The position numbers and the translations under genes are program-made. Below, in pieces: positions 48,256 to 59,591 of a stretch of 64,000 bases of DNA (positions within the stretch are counted from its first letter, which is position 1; every line of letters begins with the position of its first letter). The notes beneath the pieces were generated by a model, which did not search any database, was not told the origin of the DNA, and was given only the letters and a program-made list of their open reading frames with translations. Source of the DNA: Kitasatospora phosalacinea (GTDB taxonomy: Bacteria > Actinomycetota > Actinomycetes > Streptomycetales > Streptomycetaceae); assembly GCF_000716545.1 (NCBI RefSeq), contig NZ_JNWZ01000066.1:1-64000 (forward strand), written 5' to 3'.

Positions 48256-50319
48256 ATGGCTGTCGAGCCGAATCGCCGTCGTTTCCTCCAACTCGCCGGT
48301 GCGAGCCTGGCGTTCTCCACGCTGGCGCCCAGCATCGCGCGGGCCGCCGCGATCGCCCCGCAGGGCGGCACCGGCACCATCCAGGACGTGCGGCACATCG
48401 TGGTGCTGATGCAGGAGAACAGGTCCTTCGACCACTACTTCGGCTCGATGAAGGGCGTGCGCGGCTTCGGCGACCCGCGGCCGGTGACGCTGCCGAGCGG
48501 GAAGCCGGTCTGGTACCAGGCGAACAGCTCGAAGAAGGAGGTCCTGCCGTTCCGACCGCAGGTGAACGACCTCGGGATGCAGTTCGTCCAGGACCTCAAC
48601 CACGACTGGGCGGGCGGCCACAAGGCGTTCAACGGCGGCAAGTACGACCAGTGGATCCCGGCCAAGACGGCCACCACGATGGCGTACCTGACCCGGCAGG
48701 ACATCCCGTTCCACTACGCGCTGGCCGACGCGTTCACGCTGTGCGACGCCTACCACTGCTCGTTCATCGGCTCCACCGACCCGAACCGCTACTACATGTG
48801 GACGGGTCACACCGGCAACGACGCGACCGGCGGCGGGCCGGTGCTGGGCAACCAGGAGGCGGGCTACTCCTGGACGACCTACCCGGAGCGGCTGGAGGCG
48901 GCCGGCGTCTCCTGGCGGATCTACCAGGACATCGGCGACGGACTGAACGCGGCCGGCTCCTGGGGCTGGATCAGCGACGCCCACCGCGGCAACTACGGCG
49001 ACAACTCCCTTCTGTACTTCAACAACTACCGCAACGCCAAGCCGGGCGACGCGCTGTACGAGAAGGCCCGCACCGGGACGAACGCCAAGGCCGGCGACGG
49101 CCTGTTCGACCAGCTGCGCCGCGACGTCGCGGCCGGCACGCTGCCGCAGGTCTCCTGGATCGTCGCCCCCGAGGCGTACACCGAGCACCCCAACTGGCCC
49201 GCGAACTACGGCGCCTGGTACGTCGCGCAGGTGCTGGACGCGCTCACCTCGAACCCGGACGTCTGGGCCCGCACCGCGCTGTTCATCACCTACGACGAGA
49301 ACGACGGCTTCTTCGACCACGTGGTGCCGCCGTTCCCGCCCGCCTCCGCGAGCCAGGGCCTGTCCACGGTCGCCACCGGCGCCGACCACTTCGCGGGCAA
49401 CGCGAGTTACGCCGCCGGTCCGTACGGCCTCGGGCAGCGGGTGCCGATGCTGGTGGTCTCGCCGTGGAGCACCGGCGGCTACACCTGCTCGGAGACCTTC
49501 GACCACACCTCGATCATCCGCTTCATCGAGCAGCGCTTCGGCGTCGCCGAACCGCACATCTCCCCCTGGCGGCGCGCCGTCTGCGGCGACCTCACCTCCG
49601 CCTTCGACTTCACCGCGAGCAACACCGCCCCGGCCGCGCTGCCCTCCACCGCCGCGTACCTGCCCGCCGACCACAACCGGCACCCGGACTACGTCCCGAC
49701 CCCGCCCGCGACCGGGACGATGCCCAGGCAGGAACCCGGCGCCAAGCCCACCCGCCCGCTCAAGTACGCGCCGTACGTGGACGGTTCGGCCGACACCGCG
49801 ACCGGCAGGTACACCCTCGCGTTCAGCGGCGGACCGGCCGCGGGCGCCCAGTTCCTGGTCACCTCGGCGAACCGCACCGACGGCCCCTGGACGTACACCG
49901 CCGGGGCCGGGAAGTTCGTCTCCGACACCTGGAACACCGCCTACTCGCAGGGCGTCACCGACCTCACCGTGTTCGGCCCGAACGGTTTCCTGCGCCGCTT
50001 CCGCAACCCGGGCAAGACCGCCGGCCCCGAGGTCACCGCCCGCCACGAGGCCGCCACCGGCAACCTCGCCCTGACCTTCACCAACCCGGCCGGCGCCGAC
50101 GCCGTCCTCACCGTCACCAACGCCTACGCCGGCTCCCCGCAGGCCGTCACCGTCCGCCGCGGCGCCACCGCCACCCTCACCGTCGACCTCTCCACCTGCC
50201 GCCGCTGGTACGACCTCACCGTCACCTCCAACCAGAGCTCCGACTTCGTCCGCCGCCTCGCCGGCCACGTCGAAACCGGCGCACCCTCCCTCTCCGACCC
50301 GGGCCTGCTCACCCACTGA
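48256..50319 (+). CDS. Tat-exported phosphocholine-specific phospholipase C
   Basis: The 687-aa protein has a twin-arginine signal ('RRRFLQLAGASLAFSTLAPSIARAAA', residues 7-33) and a phosphoesterase domain (about 40-490). The conserved 'MQENRSFDHYFG', 'AYHCSFIGSTDPNRYYMWTG' and 'FITYDENDGFFDHVVPP' motifs carry the expected metal and active-site residues. Two C-terminal DUF756-type beta domains follow (about 510-600 and 595-680). It cleaves phosphocholine lipids outside the cell and supplies phosphate, choline and diacylglycerol. ATG 48256 has AGAGG upstream. Expression is probably repressed through the boxes at 48091-48135. Confidence 0.9.
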   Translation: MAVEPNRRRFLQLAGASLAFSTLAPSIARAAAIAPQGGTGTIQDVRHIVVLMQENRSFDHYFGSMKGVRGFGDPRPVTLPSGKPVWYQANSSKKEVLPFRPQVNDLGMQFVQDLNHDWAGGHKAFNGGKYDQWIPAKTATTMAYLTRQDIPFHYALADAFTLCDAYHCSFIGSTDPNRYYMWTGHTGNDATGGGPVLGNQEAGYSWTTYPERLEAAGVSWRIYQDIGDGLNAAGSWGWISDAHRGNYGDNSLLYFNNYRNAKPGDALYEKARTGTNAKAGDGLFDQLRRDVAAGTLPQVSWIVAPEAYTEHPNWPANYGAWYVAQVLDALTSNPDVWARTALFITYDENDGFFDHVVPPFPPASASQGLSTVATGADHFAGNASYAAGPYGLGQRVPMLVVSPWSTGGYTCSETFDHTSIIRFIEQRFGVAEPHISPWRRAVCGDLTSAFDFTASNTAPAALPSTAAYLPADHNRHPDYVPTPPATGTMPRQEPGAKPTRPLKYAPYVDGSADTATGRYTLAFSGGPAAGAQFLVTSANRTDGPWTYTAGAGKFVSDTWNTAYSQGVTDLTVFGPNGFLRRFRNPGKTAGPEVTARHEAATGNLALTFTNPAGADAVLTVTNAYAGSPQAVTVRRGATATLTVDLSTCRRWYDLTVTSNQSSDFVRRLAGHVETGAPSLSDPGLLTH

Positions 50320-50506
50320 CGCCCGGAGCCCGCTGATCGCCGCCCTGCCCGGCCGCAGCCCGGCCGCCGTCCGACGGCAAGGACAGCGGCACGAACACGC
50401 CGACCCCGAACGCGTCGAGCACGGTCGCCGCCACGGTCCGCCGGTGCCCGGCCAGGTCGGGCACCCCGGACCGGGCCCGCCACCGGGAGACCCGGGCGGG
50501 CGAAGC

Positions 50507-50547
50507 GGGGGGGAGGGTGAAGGGGGGAGGGGCGAGCGGCGGGGGGC
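50507..50547 (+). other. G-rich tract with quadruplex potential
   Basis: Runs of seven, three, six, four and six G residues fall within 41 bases on the plus strand, in the gene-free gap 50320-50715. Four or more G tracts with short loops could form a G-quadruplex. Nothing else of note lies in the gap before the promoter at 50595. Confidence 0.6.
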
Positions 50548-50594
50548 CCCGCGCTGCCGGTTCCGGCGAGGCCACCGGCCACGGCCCGCACCCT

Positions 50595-50624
50595 TTGACA
50601 CCGGGCACCCCAATGGTCTAGACC
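50595..50624 (+). promoter_or_regulatory. Promoter with overlapping DasR-like site
   Basis: A consensus -35 TTGACA (50595-50600) is followed 18 bp later by TAGACC (50619-50624). TGGTCTAGACC (50614-50624) overlaps the -10 and matches 11 bases of the DasR-responsive element (consensus core TGGTCTAGACCA). DasR is the N-acetylglucosamine-responsive repressor of Streptomyces. The promoter reads toward the gene at 50716. Confidence 0.6.
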
Positions 50625-50715
50625 TACTCCGGACTGGTCGGACGGGTGGGCGGAGGAACGGCGGCGATGCACACGGTGACCTGCCCCGGCCGCCGCACCC
50701 CGGGTGCCGGTTGAG

Positions 50716-51762
50716 ATGCCCGTCGCCCTCCAGGCGTTCGGCCTGAGCGACCCGGCCGGCCGGCTGTACCGCGAACTGCTGCGCGCCCCCGACGCGACCG
50801 ACGCCGGGCTGACCGCCCTCCTCGGCCTGACCCCGGACGAACTGCTCTCCGTCCGAAGCGAGTTGGCCGACCTGGGACTGCTCCGGCCGTCCTGGGACGA
50901 CCCGGCGGTCCTCCACCCGGTGGTGCCGGAGCTCGGGCTGGCCGCGCTACTGGCCCGCCGCGAGGCCGAACTGCTGGCGCACCGGCAGGAGTTCGAGCAG
51001 GCCCGGGCGGCTCTCGGGCAACTGCGCGCCGAGACCGAGGCCGAACGCCGCCACACCCGCACCGAGGACCTGGTCGGGACGGACGCGATCCGCGACCGGC
51101 TGGCCGCGCTCGGCGCCGGAACGGTCTCCCAGGTGCTGGTCCTCTCCCCCGCGACCGGGCCGAGGACCGAACCGGCCGGCACCTCGGCCGGCGCCACCAC
51201 CGACGCCGCCACGAACGCCACCAACGCCACCGCCGACACCCTGCCGGACGAGTCGCTCTGCACCGAACTGCTGCGCCGCGGCGTCGAGTTGCGTGTCCTG
51301 TTCGTCGACGCGGTACGCCGCCACCCGGCCGTCGTCGAGTACGCCCGCCGACTGGTCGAGCTCGGCGGCTCGGTGCGCACCGTGCCCACGCTGCCGCTAC
51401 GGATGGTCGTGCTGGACCGGGAGACCGCCCTGCTGCCGCTCGACCCGGAACGCGCGGACACCGCCACCGTGCTGCACGGCCGCGGGCCGGTCGCCGCGCT
51501 GTGCGCGCTGTTCGACGGGCTGTGGCACAGCGCCGCGCCGCTCTGCCACCCCAGGGGGCGCGACCCGAACGGCATGACGGCGCAGCACTACGCGCTGCTG
51601 CGGATCCTCCAGCAGGGCGACACCGACGTGGTCGCGGCCCGGAAGCTCGGCATCTCCGAGCGGACCGTCCGGCGGCTGACCGCCGAGGCGCTGGAGGTGC
51701 TGGGCGCCCGCAGCCGCTTCCAGGCCGGGGCCCGCGCCACCGAACGCGGCTGGCTGCGTTGA
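50716..51762 (+). CDS. TrmB/LuxR-like transcriptional regulator
   Basis: The 348-aa protein has an N-terminal TrmB-like winged helix (residues 5-70: 'LQAFGLSDPAGRLYRELLRAPDATDAGLTALLGLTPDELLSVRSELADLGLL'), a central coiled segment and a phospholipase D-like effector region. A C-terminal LuxR-type HTH is at about 295-345 ('LLRILQQGDTDVVAARKLGISERTVRRLTAEALEVLGARSRF'). Such proteins are common in Streptomyces, often regulating secreted protein or secondary metabolism genes. ATG 50716 is preferred over GTG 50704 by family start. A DasR-like site lies at its promoter. Confidence 0.82.
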   Translation: MPVALQAFGLSDPAGRLYRELLRAPDATDAGLTALLGLTPDELLSVRSELADLGLLRPSWDDPAVLHPVVPELGLAALLARREAELLAHRQEFEQARAALGQLRAETEAERRHTRTEDLVGTDAIRDRLAALGAGTVSQVLVLSPATGPRTEPAGTSAGATTDAATNATNATADTLPDESLCTELLRRGVELRVLFVDAVRRHPAVVEYARRLVELGGSVRTVPTLPLRMVVLDRETALLPLDPERADTATVLHGRGPVAALCALFDGLWHSAAPLCHPRGRDPNGMTAQHYALLRILQQGDTDVVAARKLGISERTVRRLTAEALEVLGARSRFQAGARATERGWLR

Positions 51763-51781
51763 CCCGCGAGAGCCCCCGGAC

Positions 51782-51827
51782 GCGGCCCCGCCCCACCCCC
51801 GGCAACCCGAAGGCGGAACGGGGCCGC
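51782..51827. terminator. Hairpin between converging regulator and EF-G genes
   Basis: GCGGCCCCG (51782-51790) pairs with CGGGGCCGC (51819-51827) around a 28-base loop, just after the stop of the TrmB/LuxR-like gene. Confidence 0.55.
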
Positions 51828-51830
51828 AGC

Positions 51831-51897
51831 CGCCACTACTGCACCCGCCACTACTGCACACCGGCCACCACTGCACCCGCTACTGCCGCACCCGCCA

Positions 51898-51907
<10 letters not shown>
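51831..51907. repeat. Degenerate 15-bp tandem repeats at the EF-G gene 3' end
   Basis: Five units on the pattern CGCCACTACTGCACC run from the intergenic gap into the last codons of the EF-G-like gene; one unit is 17 bp. The repeat supplies the stop codon (TAG at 51900-51898, minus strand). Confidence 0.75.
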
Positions 51908-53973
<2,066 letters not shown>

Positions 53974-54533
53974 GGCGCGTGGCCCTTCGGGGTTCGTTCC
54001 TGGAATCGGCAGCGCGATTCACGGCACCACGAGGGACGTCCGCCGACCCCGTGCACACCCGCCGGACGCCCACCGCCGCCGCGTCGAACGACATGCGGGA
54101 CGACGTGCGGAACGTCGTACGGAACGACGTACGGAACGGGATGGAACAGGGGGACGGACGGGAAGCTCGCGGTTCCTACCGGCACCGGCCGCGCAGCGGG
54201 CGCCGGCCCGCCCGGGACACCAGGATCACCTCGAACCGCGACGGGGGAACGACAGCAGCGGTGCCACGCACGACCGGTCCCTCCCTCTCCACTCACGTCA
54301 CGGTGCGCCCGATCGGCCGTCCGGCCCGGGCGTTGTCCAGCGAGCAGAGTCTAGGGACGCCCGCCCCGGACGTCACCGCATTTTCGAACCGGTCACCGAT
54401 ACCTCGGAACAACGCAGTTGACGCTCCATCAGGAACGCGGGCCGCCCGGACGGCCCGGGGGCGGCCGCCGCACCCACCCCCGAGCCGTACCCGCCCCCGA
54501 GCCGTACCCGCCCCCGAGCCGCGGCAGCGCCAG
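53974..54533. other. 560-bp gap with tandem repeats between GH1 and EF-G genes
   Basis: This gap is upstream of EF-G and downstream of GH1. It holds four 12-bp units of ACGTACGGAACG type (54091-54138) and two and a half 17-bp units of GAGCCGTACCCGCCCCC (54482-54521). No gene was recognised. Confidence 0.6.
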
Positions 54534-56000
<1,467 letters not shown>

Positions 56001-56054
56001 GTCGCGTTCCGTCCGAATGAATTGAGGGTGGGTCAGCTCGACGGGTGACCGGGT

Positions 56055-56942
56055 TCAGCCCTTGACGGCGCCCTGCATGATGCCGCCGACGATCTGCCGG
56101 CCGAGCAGGGCGAACACCACCAGGACGGGCAGGGTGCCGATCAGGGTGCCGGCCATCACCACGGACTGGTCGGGGACGTAGCCCTGGCCGAGCGACTTCA
56201 ACGCGACCTGGACGGTGGGGTTCTGCGAGCTGAGTGCGACGATCGGCCAGAAGAAGTCGTTCCAGGTGGCCATGAAGGTGAGCATGCCGAGCACGGCCAT
56301 GCCGGGGCGGGCGACGGGCAGCACGATGGAGCGGAAGATCCGCAGCAGCGAGGCGCCGTCCATCCGGCCGGCCTCGACGAGTTCGTCGGGCAGCGCCTGC
56401 ACCAGGTACTGGCGCATGAAGAACACGCCGAACGCGGAGACCAGCGAGGGCAGGATCACCGAGGGCAGCTTGTTCTGCAGGTCGAGCTTGACGATCACCA
56501 TGAACAGCGGGATGACGCCGAGCTGCGGCGGGATCATCATCGTGCCCACCGTCAGTGCGAGCAGCGCGCCGCGGCCGCGGAAGCGCAGTTTGGCGAAGGC
56601 GAACCCGGCGAGCGTGGAGGAGAGCACCACGCCGGCGGTGACCACGCTCGCCACGATCAGCGAGTTGAGCAGCGCCTTGCCGATCTCGGCCTGCTGCAGC
56701 GCCTCGCCGATGTTGTGGAACAGGTTCGGCCCGGGGGTCAACGCGGGCGTGGCGGAGCTGAGTTCGGAGTTGGAGCGGCTGGCGGCGACCAGCGTCCAGT
56801 AGAACGGGAACACCGCGAGCAGGGTGGCGCCGATCAGCACGGCGTAGGCGAGCGGTCCGCCGTGCAGCGGCGAGCGGCTCCTGCGCGCGGAACTGCGCGG
56901 CGCGGCAACGGGCTTGTCGAGTGCCTGGGTCAGTTGGGTCAT
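56055..56942 (-). CDS. CUT1 sugar ABC transporter permease (MalG-like)
   Basis: The 295-aa protein has six predicted spans and the EAA motif 'EAGRMDGASLLRIFRSIVLPVARPG'. It ends with the MalG-like 'GRQIVGGIMQGAVKG'. ATG 56942 is four bases after the stop of the MalF-like gene. With the partner permease it imports the oligosaccharide captured by the lipoprotein at 57981. No ATPase gene is in the operon, so a shared MsiK-type ATPase elsewhere is expected, as known for Streptomyces CUT1 systems. Confidence 0.92.
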   Translation of the reverse strand: MTQLTQALDKPVAAPRSSARRSRSPLHGGPLAYAVLIGATLLAVFPFYWTLVAASRSNSELSSATPALTPGPNLFHNIGEALQQAEIGKALLNSLIVASVVTAGVVLSSTLAGFAFAKLRFRGRGALLALTVGTMMIPPQLGVIPLFMVIVKLDLQNKLPSVILPSLVSAFGVFFMRQYLVQALPDELVEAGRMDGASLLRIFRSIVLPVARPGMAVLGMLTFMATWNDFFWPIVALSSQNPTVQVALKSLGQGYVPDQSVVMAGTLIGTLPVLVVFALLGRQIVGGIMQGAVKG

Positions 56943-56946
56943 CGGG

Positions 56947-57888
56947 TCACCGGTCCGTGCGGTTGCGGCGGGCGGCGATCGCCGCGTTGAGCAGGGCGAG
57001 CAGGACGATCAGCAGGAACATCACCCAGGCCACCGCGGCGGCCCGGCCGAGGTGGAAGAACGTCCAGCCCTGCTCGTACAGGTAGAGGCCGAGCGTCTGG
57101 TACTGGTGCGAGATGCCGCCGCCGGAGTTGCCCTCGTACAGCAGCGGTTCGCCGAACAGCTGGGTGGCGCCGATAGTGGAGACGACCACGGTGAACACGA
57201 TGGTGGGGCGCAGCCCGGGGACGGTGACGTGCCGGAACTGCTGCCAGCGCGAGGCGCCGTCGACGGCCGCGGACTCGTACAGCTCGCCGGGGATGGACTG
57301 CATGCCGGCCAGGTAGATCAGCGCGTTGTAGCCGGTCCAGCGCCAGGTGACGATGGCGGAGACGCCGAACTGGGAGGCCCAGGTGTTCGCCTGCCAGTCG
57401 ACCGGGTGCACGCCCAGGCTGCTCAGCACCCAGTTGATCAGCCCGTAGTCGCGGCCGAAGAGTTGGGCGAACACCAGGGTGGCGGCGGCGACCGAGGTGG
57501 CGTACGGCATCAGCATCGCGACCCGGAAGAAGGTGCGGCCGCGGAGCCGGTAGTTGAGCAGGTGGGCCAGGCCCAGGGCCATCAGCAGCTGCGGGACGGT
57601 GGAGAGCACGCCGATGGTGAAGGTGTTGCGCAGCGCGTTCCAGAAGAACGGGTCGGACAGCAGCCGGCTGTAGTTCTGGAAGCCGAGCCAGTCCATCCGG
57701 TCCGAGGTCTGGAGCTCGACCCGGTGCAGCGACACCCAGGCGGTGTACAGCAGCGGGAACAGCCCGAACGCGGCGAACAGCCCGAAGAACGGGGCGAGGA
57801 AGCCGTAGGGGGCGAGGCGGCGGCGCAGGCCGCCGGGCCGCTTCGCGGGCTTGGCGGCGGGCAGCCGGGCGGTGGAGCTGAGGGCCAT
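56947..57888 (-). CDS. CUT1 sugar ABC transporter permease (MalF-like)
   Basis: The 313-aa protein has six predicted spans. 'APYGFLAPFFGLFAAFGLFPLLYTAWVSLHRVEL' starts the first span, and the EAA loop is 'YESAAVDGASRWQQFRHVTVPGLRPT'. ATG 57888 has AGGACC upstream and fits the family start. It lies between the binding-protein gene and the MalG-like gene. Confidence 0.92.
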   Translation of the reverse strand: MALSSTARLPAAKPAKRPGGLRRRLAPYGFLAPFFGLFAAFGLFPLLYTAWVSLHRVELQTSDRMDWLGFQNYSRLLSDPFFWNALRNTFTIGVLSTVPQLLMALGLAHLLNYRLRGRTFFRVAMLMPYATSVAAATLVFAQLFGRDYGLINWVLSSLGVHPVDWQANTWASQFGVSAIVTWRWTGYNALIYLAGMQSIPGELYESAAVDGASRWQQFRHVTVPGLRPTIVFTVVVSTIGATQLFGEPLLYEGNSGGGISHQYQTLGLYLYEQGWTFFHLGRAAAVAWVMFLLIVLLALLNAAIAARRNRTDR

Positions 57889-57980
57889 GGGCGGGGTCCT
57901 TCGACGGGGGTCGCCCGGCCCCGCCGTTACCGGAACGGCGGGGCGGGCCACCCGAGTTGACTACCTTAAGTGACGGTTCG

Positions 57981-59282
57981 TCAGTTGCCGTCGGCCTTCT
58001 TGACGTTGTCCATGGCGTGCTTCCAGGCGGTGTCGGGCGCGGTGCCGGTGCGCTCGACCTCGCCGAGGGCGTCGGTGAACGCCTTGCCGATCACGCCGTC
58101 GTCGGTGCCGAGCACCTGGGCGGGCATGGCCTTGGCCGACTCGCTGAAGATCTGGCCGATCGGCGCGTTGTTGAAGTACGGGTCGGTGACGTCCTTGATG
58201 GCGGCCTGGGCGCCGGTGGAGGACGGGAAGGAGCCCTGCTTGGTGAACAGGGTGGCCTGCTGCTCCTTGGCGTTGAGCCACTTGATCAGCTCGGCGGCCT
58301 CCTTGGGGTGCTTGGCGGTGCGCGGGACGGTCAGGTAGGAGCCGCCCCAGTTGCCGGTCTTGCCGGGGCCGGGGGCGATGTCCCACTTGCCGGAGCCCGC
58401 GTCGCCGGCCTGGCCCTTGATGTAGCCGATCATCCAGGCGGGGCAGGAGAGGGTGGCGAACTTGCCGGTGGAGAATGCCTTGTTCCACTCGGGCGTCCAC
58501 TGGGCGAGCTTGGCGGACAGGCCGTCGGCGACCAGCGCGGCGGCGTCGTTCCAGGCGGTCTTCACGGCCGGGCTGCTGTCGTAGACGGGCTTGCCGGCCT
58601 CGTCGGAGTAGCGGACCTTCTGCTGGCCGACCTCGGCGGTGAACATGCCCGCGGCGCTGTCGGTCCAGGCGTTGCCCGCCTGGGCCTTGGCGGCGTACTG
58701 CTTGCCGAGGTCGAGGTAGCCCTGCCAGGTGGACCACTTGGCGGCGAGCTCGGTGCGGTCGGTGGGCAGCCCGGCGGCCTGGAACAGGTCGGTGCGGTAG
58801 CAGATCGCCTCGGGGCCGATGTCGGTGCCCGCGCCGAGCACCTTGCCGTCCGCGGTCTTGATCGCGGCGCCCTTCCACTCCACCAGGTCGTCGTTGACGT
58901 CGCCGATGCCGAGCGTCTTCAGGTCGGTGAACTTGTCGGCCTGCTTCTGCACGACGCTGGCCACCCGGCCGACCTCCAGGCCCTGGATGTCGGCGAGGCC
59001 GCCGCCGCCCGCGAGCTTGGTCTGCAGCGCCTGCCAGTACTGGCCCTCGTCCTGGGTGTCGGTCTGCTTGATGGTGACGTTCGGGTGGAGCTTCGTGTAC
59101 TCGTCGTAGAGCCCGGCCTCCTTGAACCCGAAGGTGCCGAACAGGTCCACCGTGATGGTCACCTTGCCGTCGGCGGAGTCCTTGGACCCGCTGCCCGAGC
59201 TGCACGCGGTGAGCAGGAGTGCGGTGGCGAGGACGGCGCTGCCCAGGGCAGCGGTGGAGCGGCGGACTCTCGGGGTAGCCAT
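57981..59282 (-). CDS. CUT1 sugar-binding lipoprotein (SBP family 1)
   Basis: The 433-aa lipoprotein has signal and lipobox 'LLTAC' (Cys about residue 27), followed by the SBP_bac_1 fold ('KVTITVDLFGTFGFKEAGLYDEYTKLHPNVTI', 'ATLSCPAWMIGYIKGQAG', 'KEAAELIKWLNAKEQQATLF'). It resembles cellobiose/beta-glucoside receptors of Streptomyces (CebE-like). ATG 59282 has GGAGG upstream. It heads the operon; the operator 59364-59377 lies just after the predicted start site, so repression by a LacI protein encoded elsewhere is likely. Confidence 0.92.
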   Translation of the reverse strand: MATPRVRRSTAALGSAVLATALLLTACSSGSGSKDSADGKVTITVDLFGTFGFKEAGLYDEYTKLHPNVTIKQTDTQDEGQYWQALQTKLAGGGGLADIQGLEVGRVASVVQKQADKFTDLKTLGIGDVNDDLVEWKGAAIKTADGKVLGAGTDIGPEAICYRTDLFQAAGLPTDRTELAAKWSTWQGYLDLGKQYAAKAQAGNAWTDSAAGMFTAEVGQQKVRYSDEAGKPVYDSSPAVKTAWNDAAALVADGLSAKLAQWTPEWNKAFSTGKFATLSCPAWMIGYIKGQAGDAGSGKWDIAPGPGKTGNWGGSYLTVPRTAKHPKEAAELIKWLNAKEQQATLFTKQGSFPSSTGAQAAIKDVTDPYFNNAPIGQIFSESAKAMPAQVLGTDDGVIGKAFTDALGEVERTGTAPDTAWKHAMDNVKKADGN

Positions 59283-59363
59283 GCGAAGGCCTCCAGGGCG
59301 GGGCGGGAGCGTGGGTGGAGTGCAAGCGGGAAGCAGGTGCCGATCGGCGGGCGCCCGAATTTC

Positions 59364-59377
59364 TGAGAGCGCTCTCA
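59364..59377. promoter_or_regulatory. LacI-type operator, SBP operon side
   Basis: TGAGAGCGCTCTCA is a perfect 14-bp palindrome of the CebR/BglR (LacI-family) type. The predicted minus-strand promoter TTGACG (59419-59414), 18 bp, CAGTCT (59395-59390) would start transcription near 59385, directly before the site. Confidence 0.85.
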
Positions 59378-59501
59378 ACCGATGCCGAGAGACTGCCGGG
59401 GCGGAAATTCCCTCGTCAAGCCCTCGAAACCTGAACGTAATCTCCGGGCCGCCTCGACCCGGGCTTTCGAGTTCTGAACGCATCAGTCTGTGTCACGCCC
59501 G

Positions 59502-59553
59502 TTGACACCCCTCCGAGCCCACTAATACGGTCCGCTGGCTGAGAGCGCTCTCA
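59502..59553 (+). promoter_or_regulatory. GH81 promoter and LacI-type operator
   Basis: TTGACA (59502-59507) and TAATAC (59523-59528) form a near-consensus promoter with a short 15-bp spacer. The operator TGAGAGCGCTCTCA (59540-59553) is identical to that at 59364 and follows the predicted start site. The two operators lie on either side of the divergent promoters. Confidence 0.8.
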
Positions 59554-59591
59554 TCCTGAACCGCCCGCCCCCACGCAAGGTGGACACGCTC

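Noticed and set aside
57955..57980. Extra regulatory box near the SBP stop codon (TTGACTACCTTAAGTGACGG)
   Set aside because: It resembles a promoter -35 but lies inside the operon between the SBP stop and the permease start, with no -10 on the coding strand.
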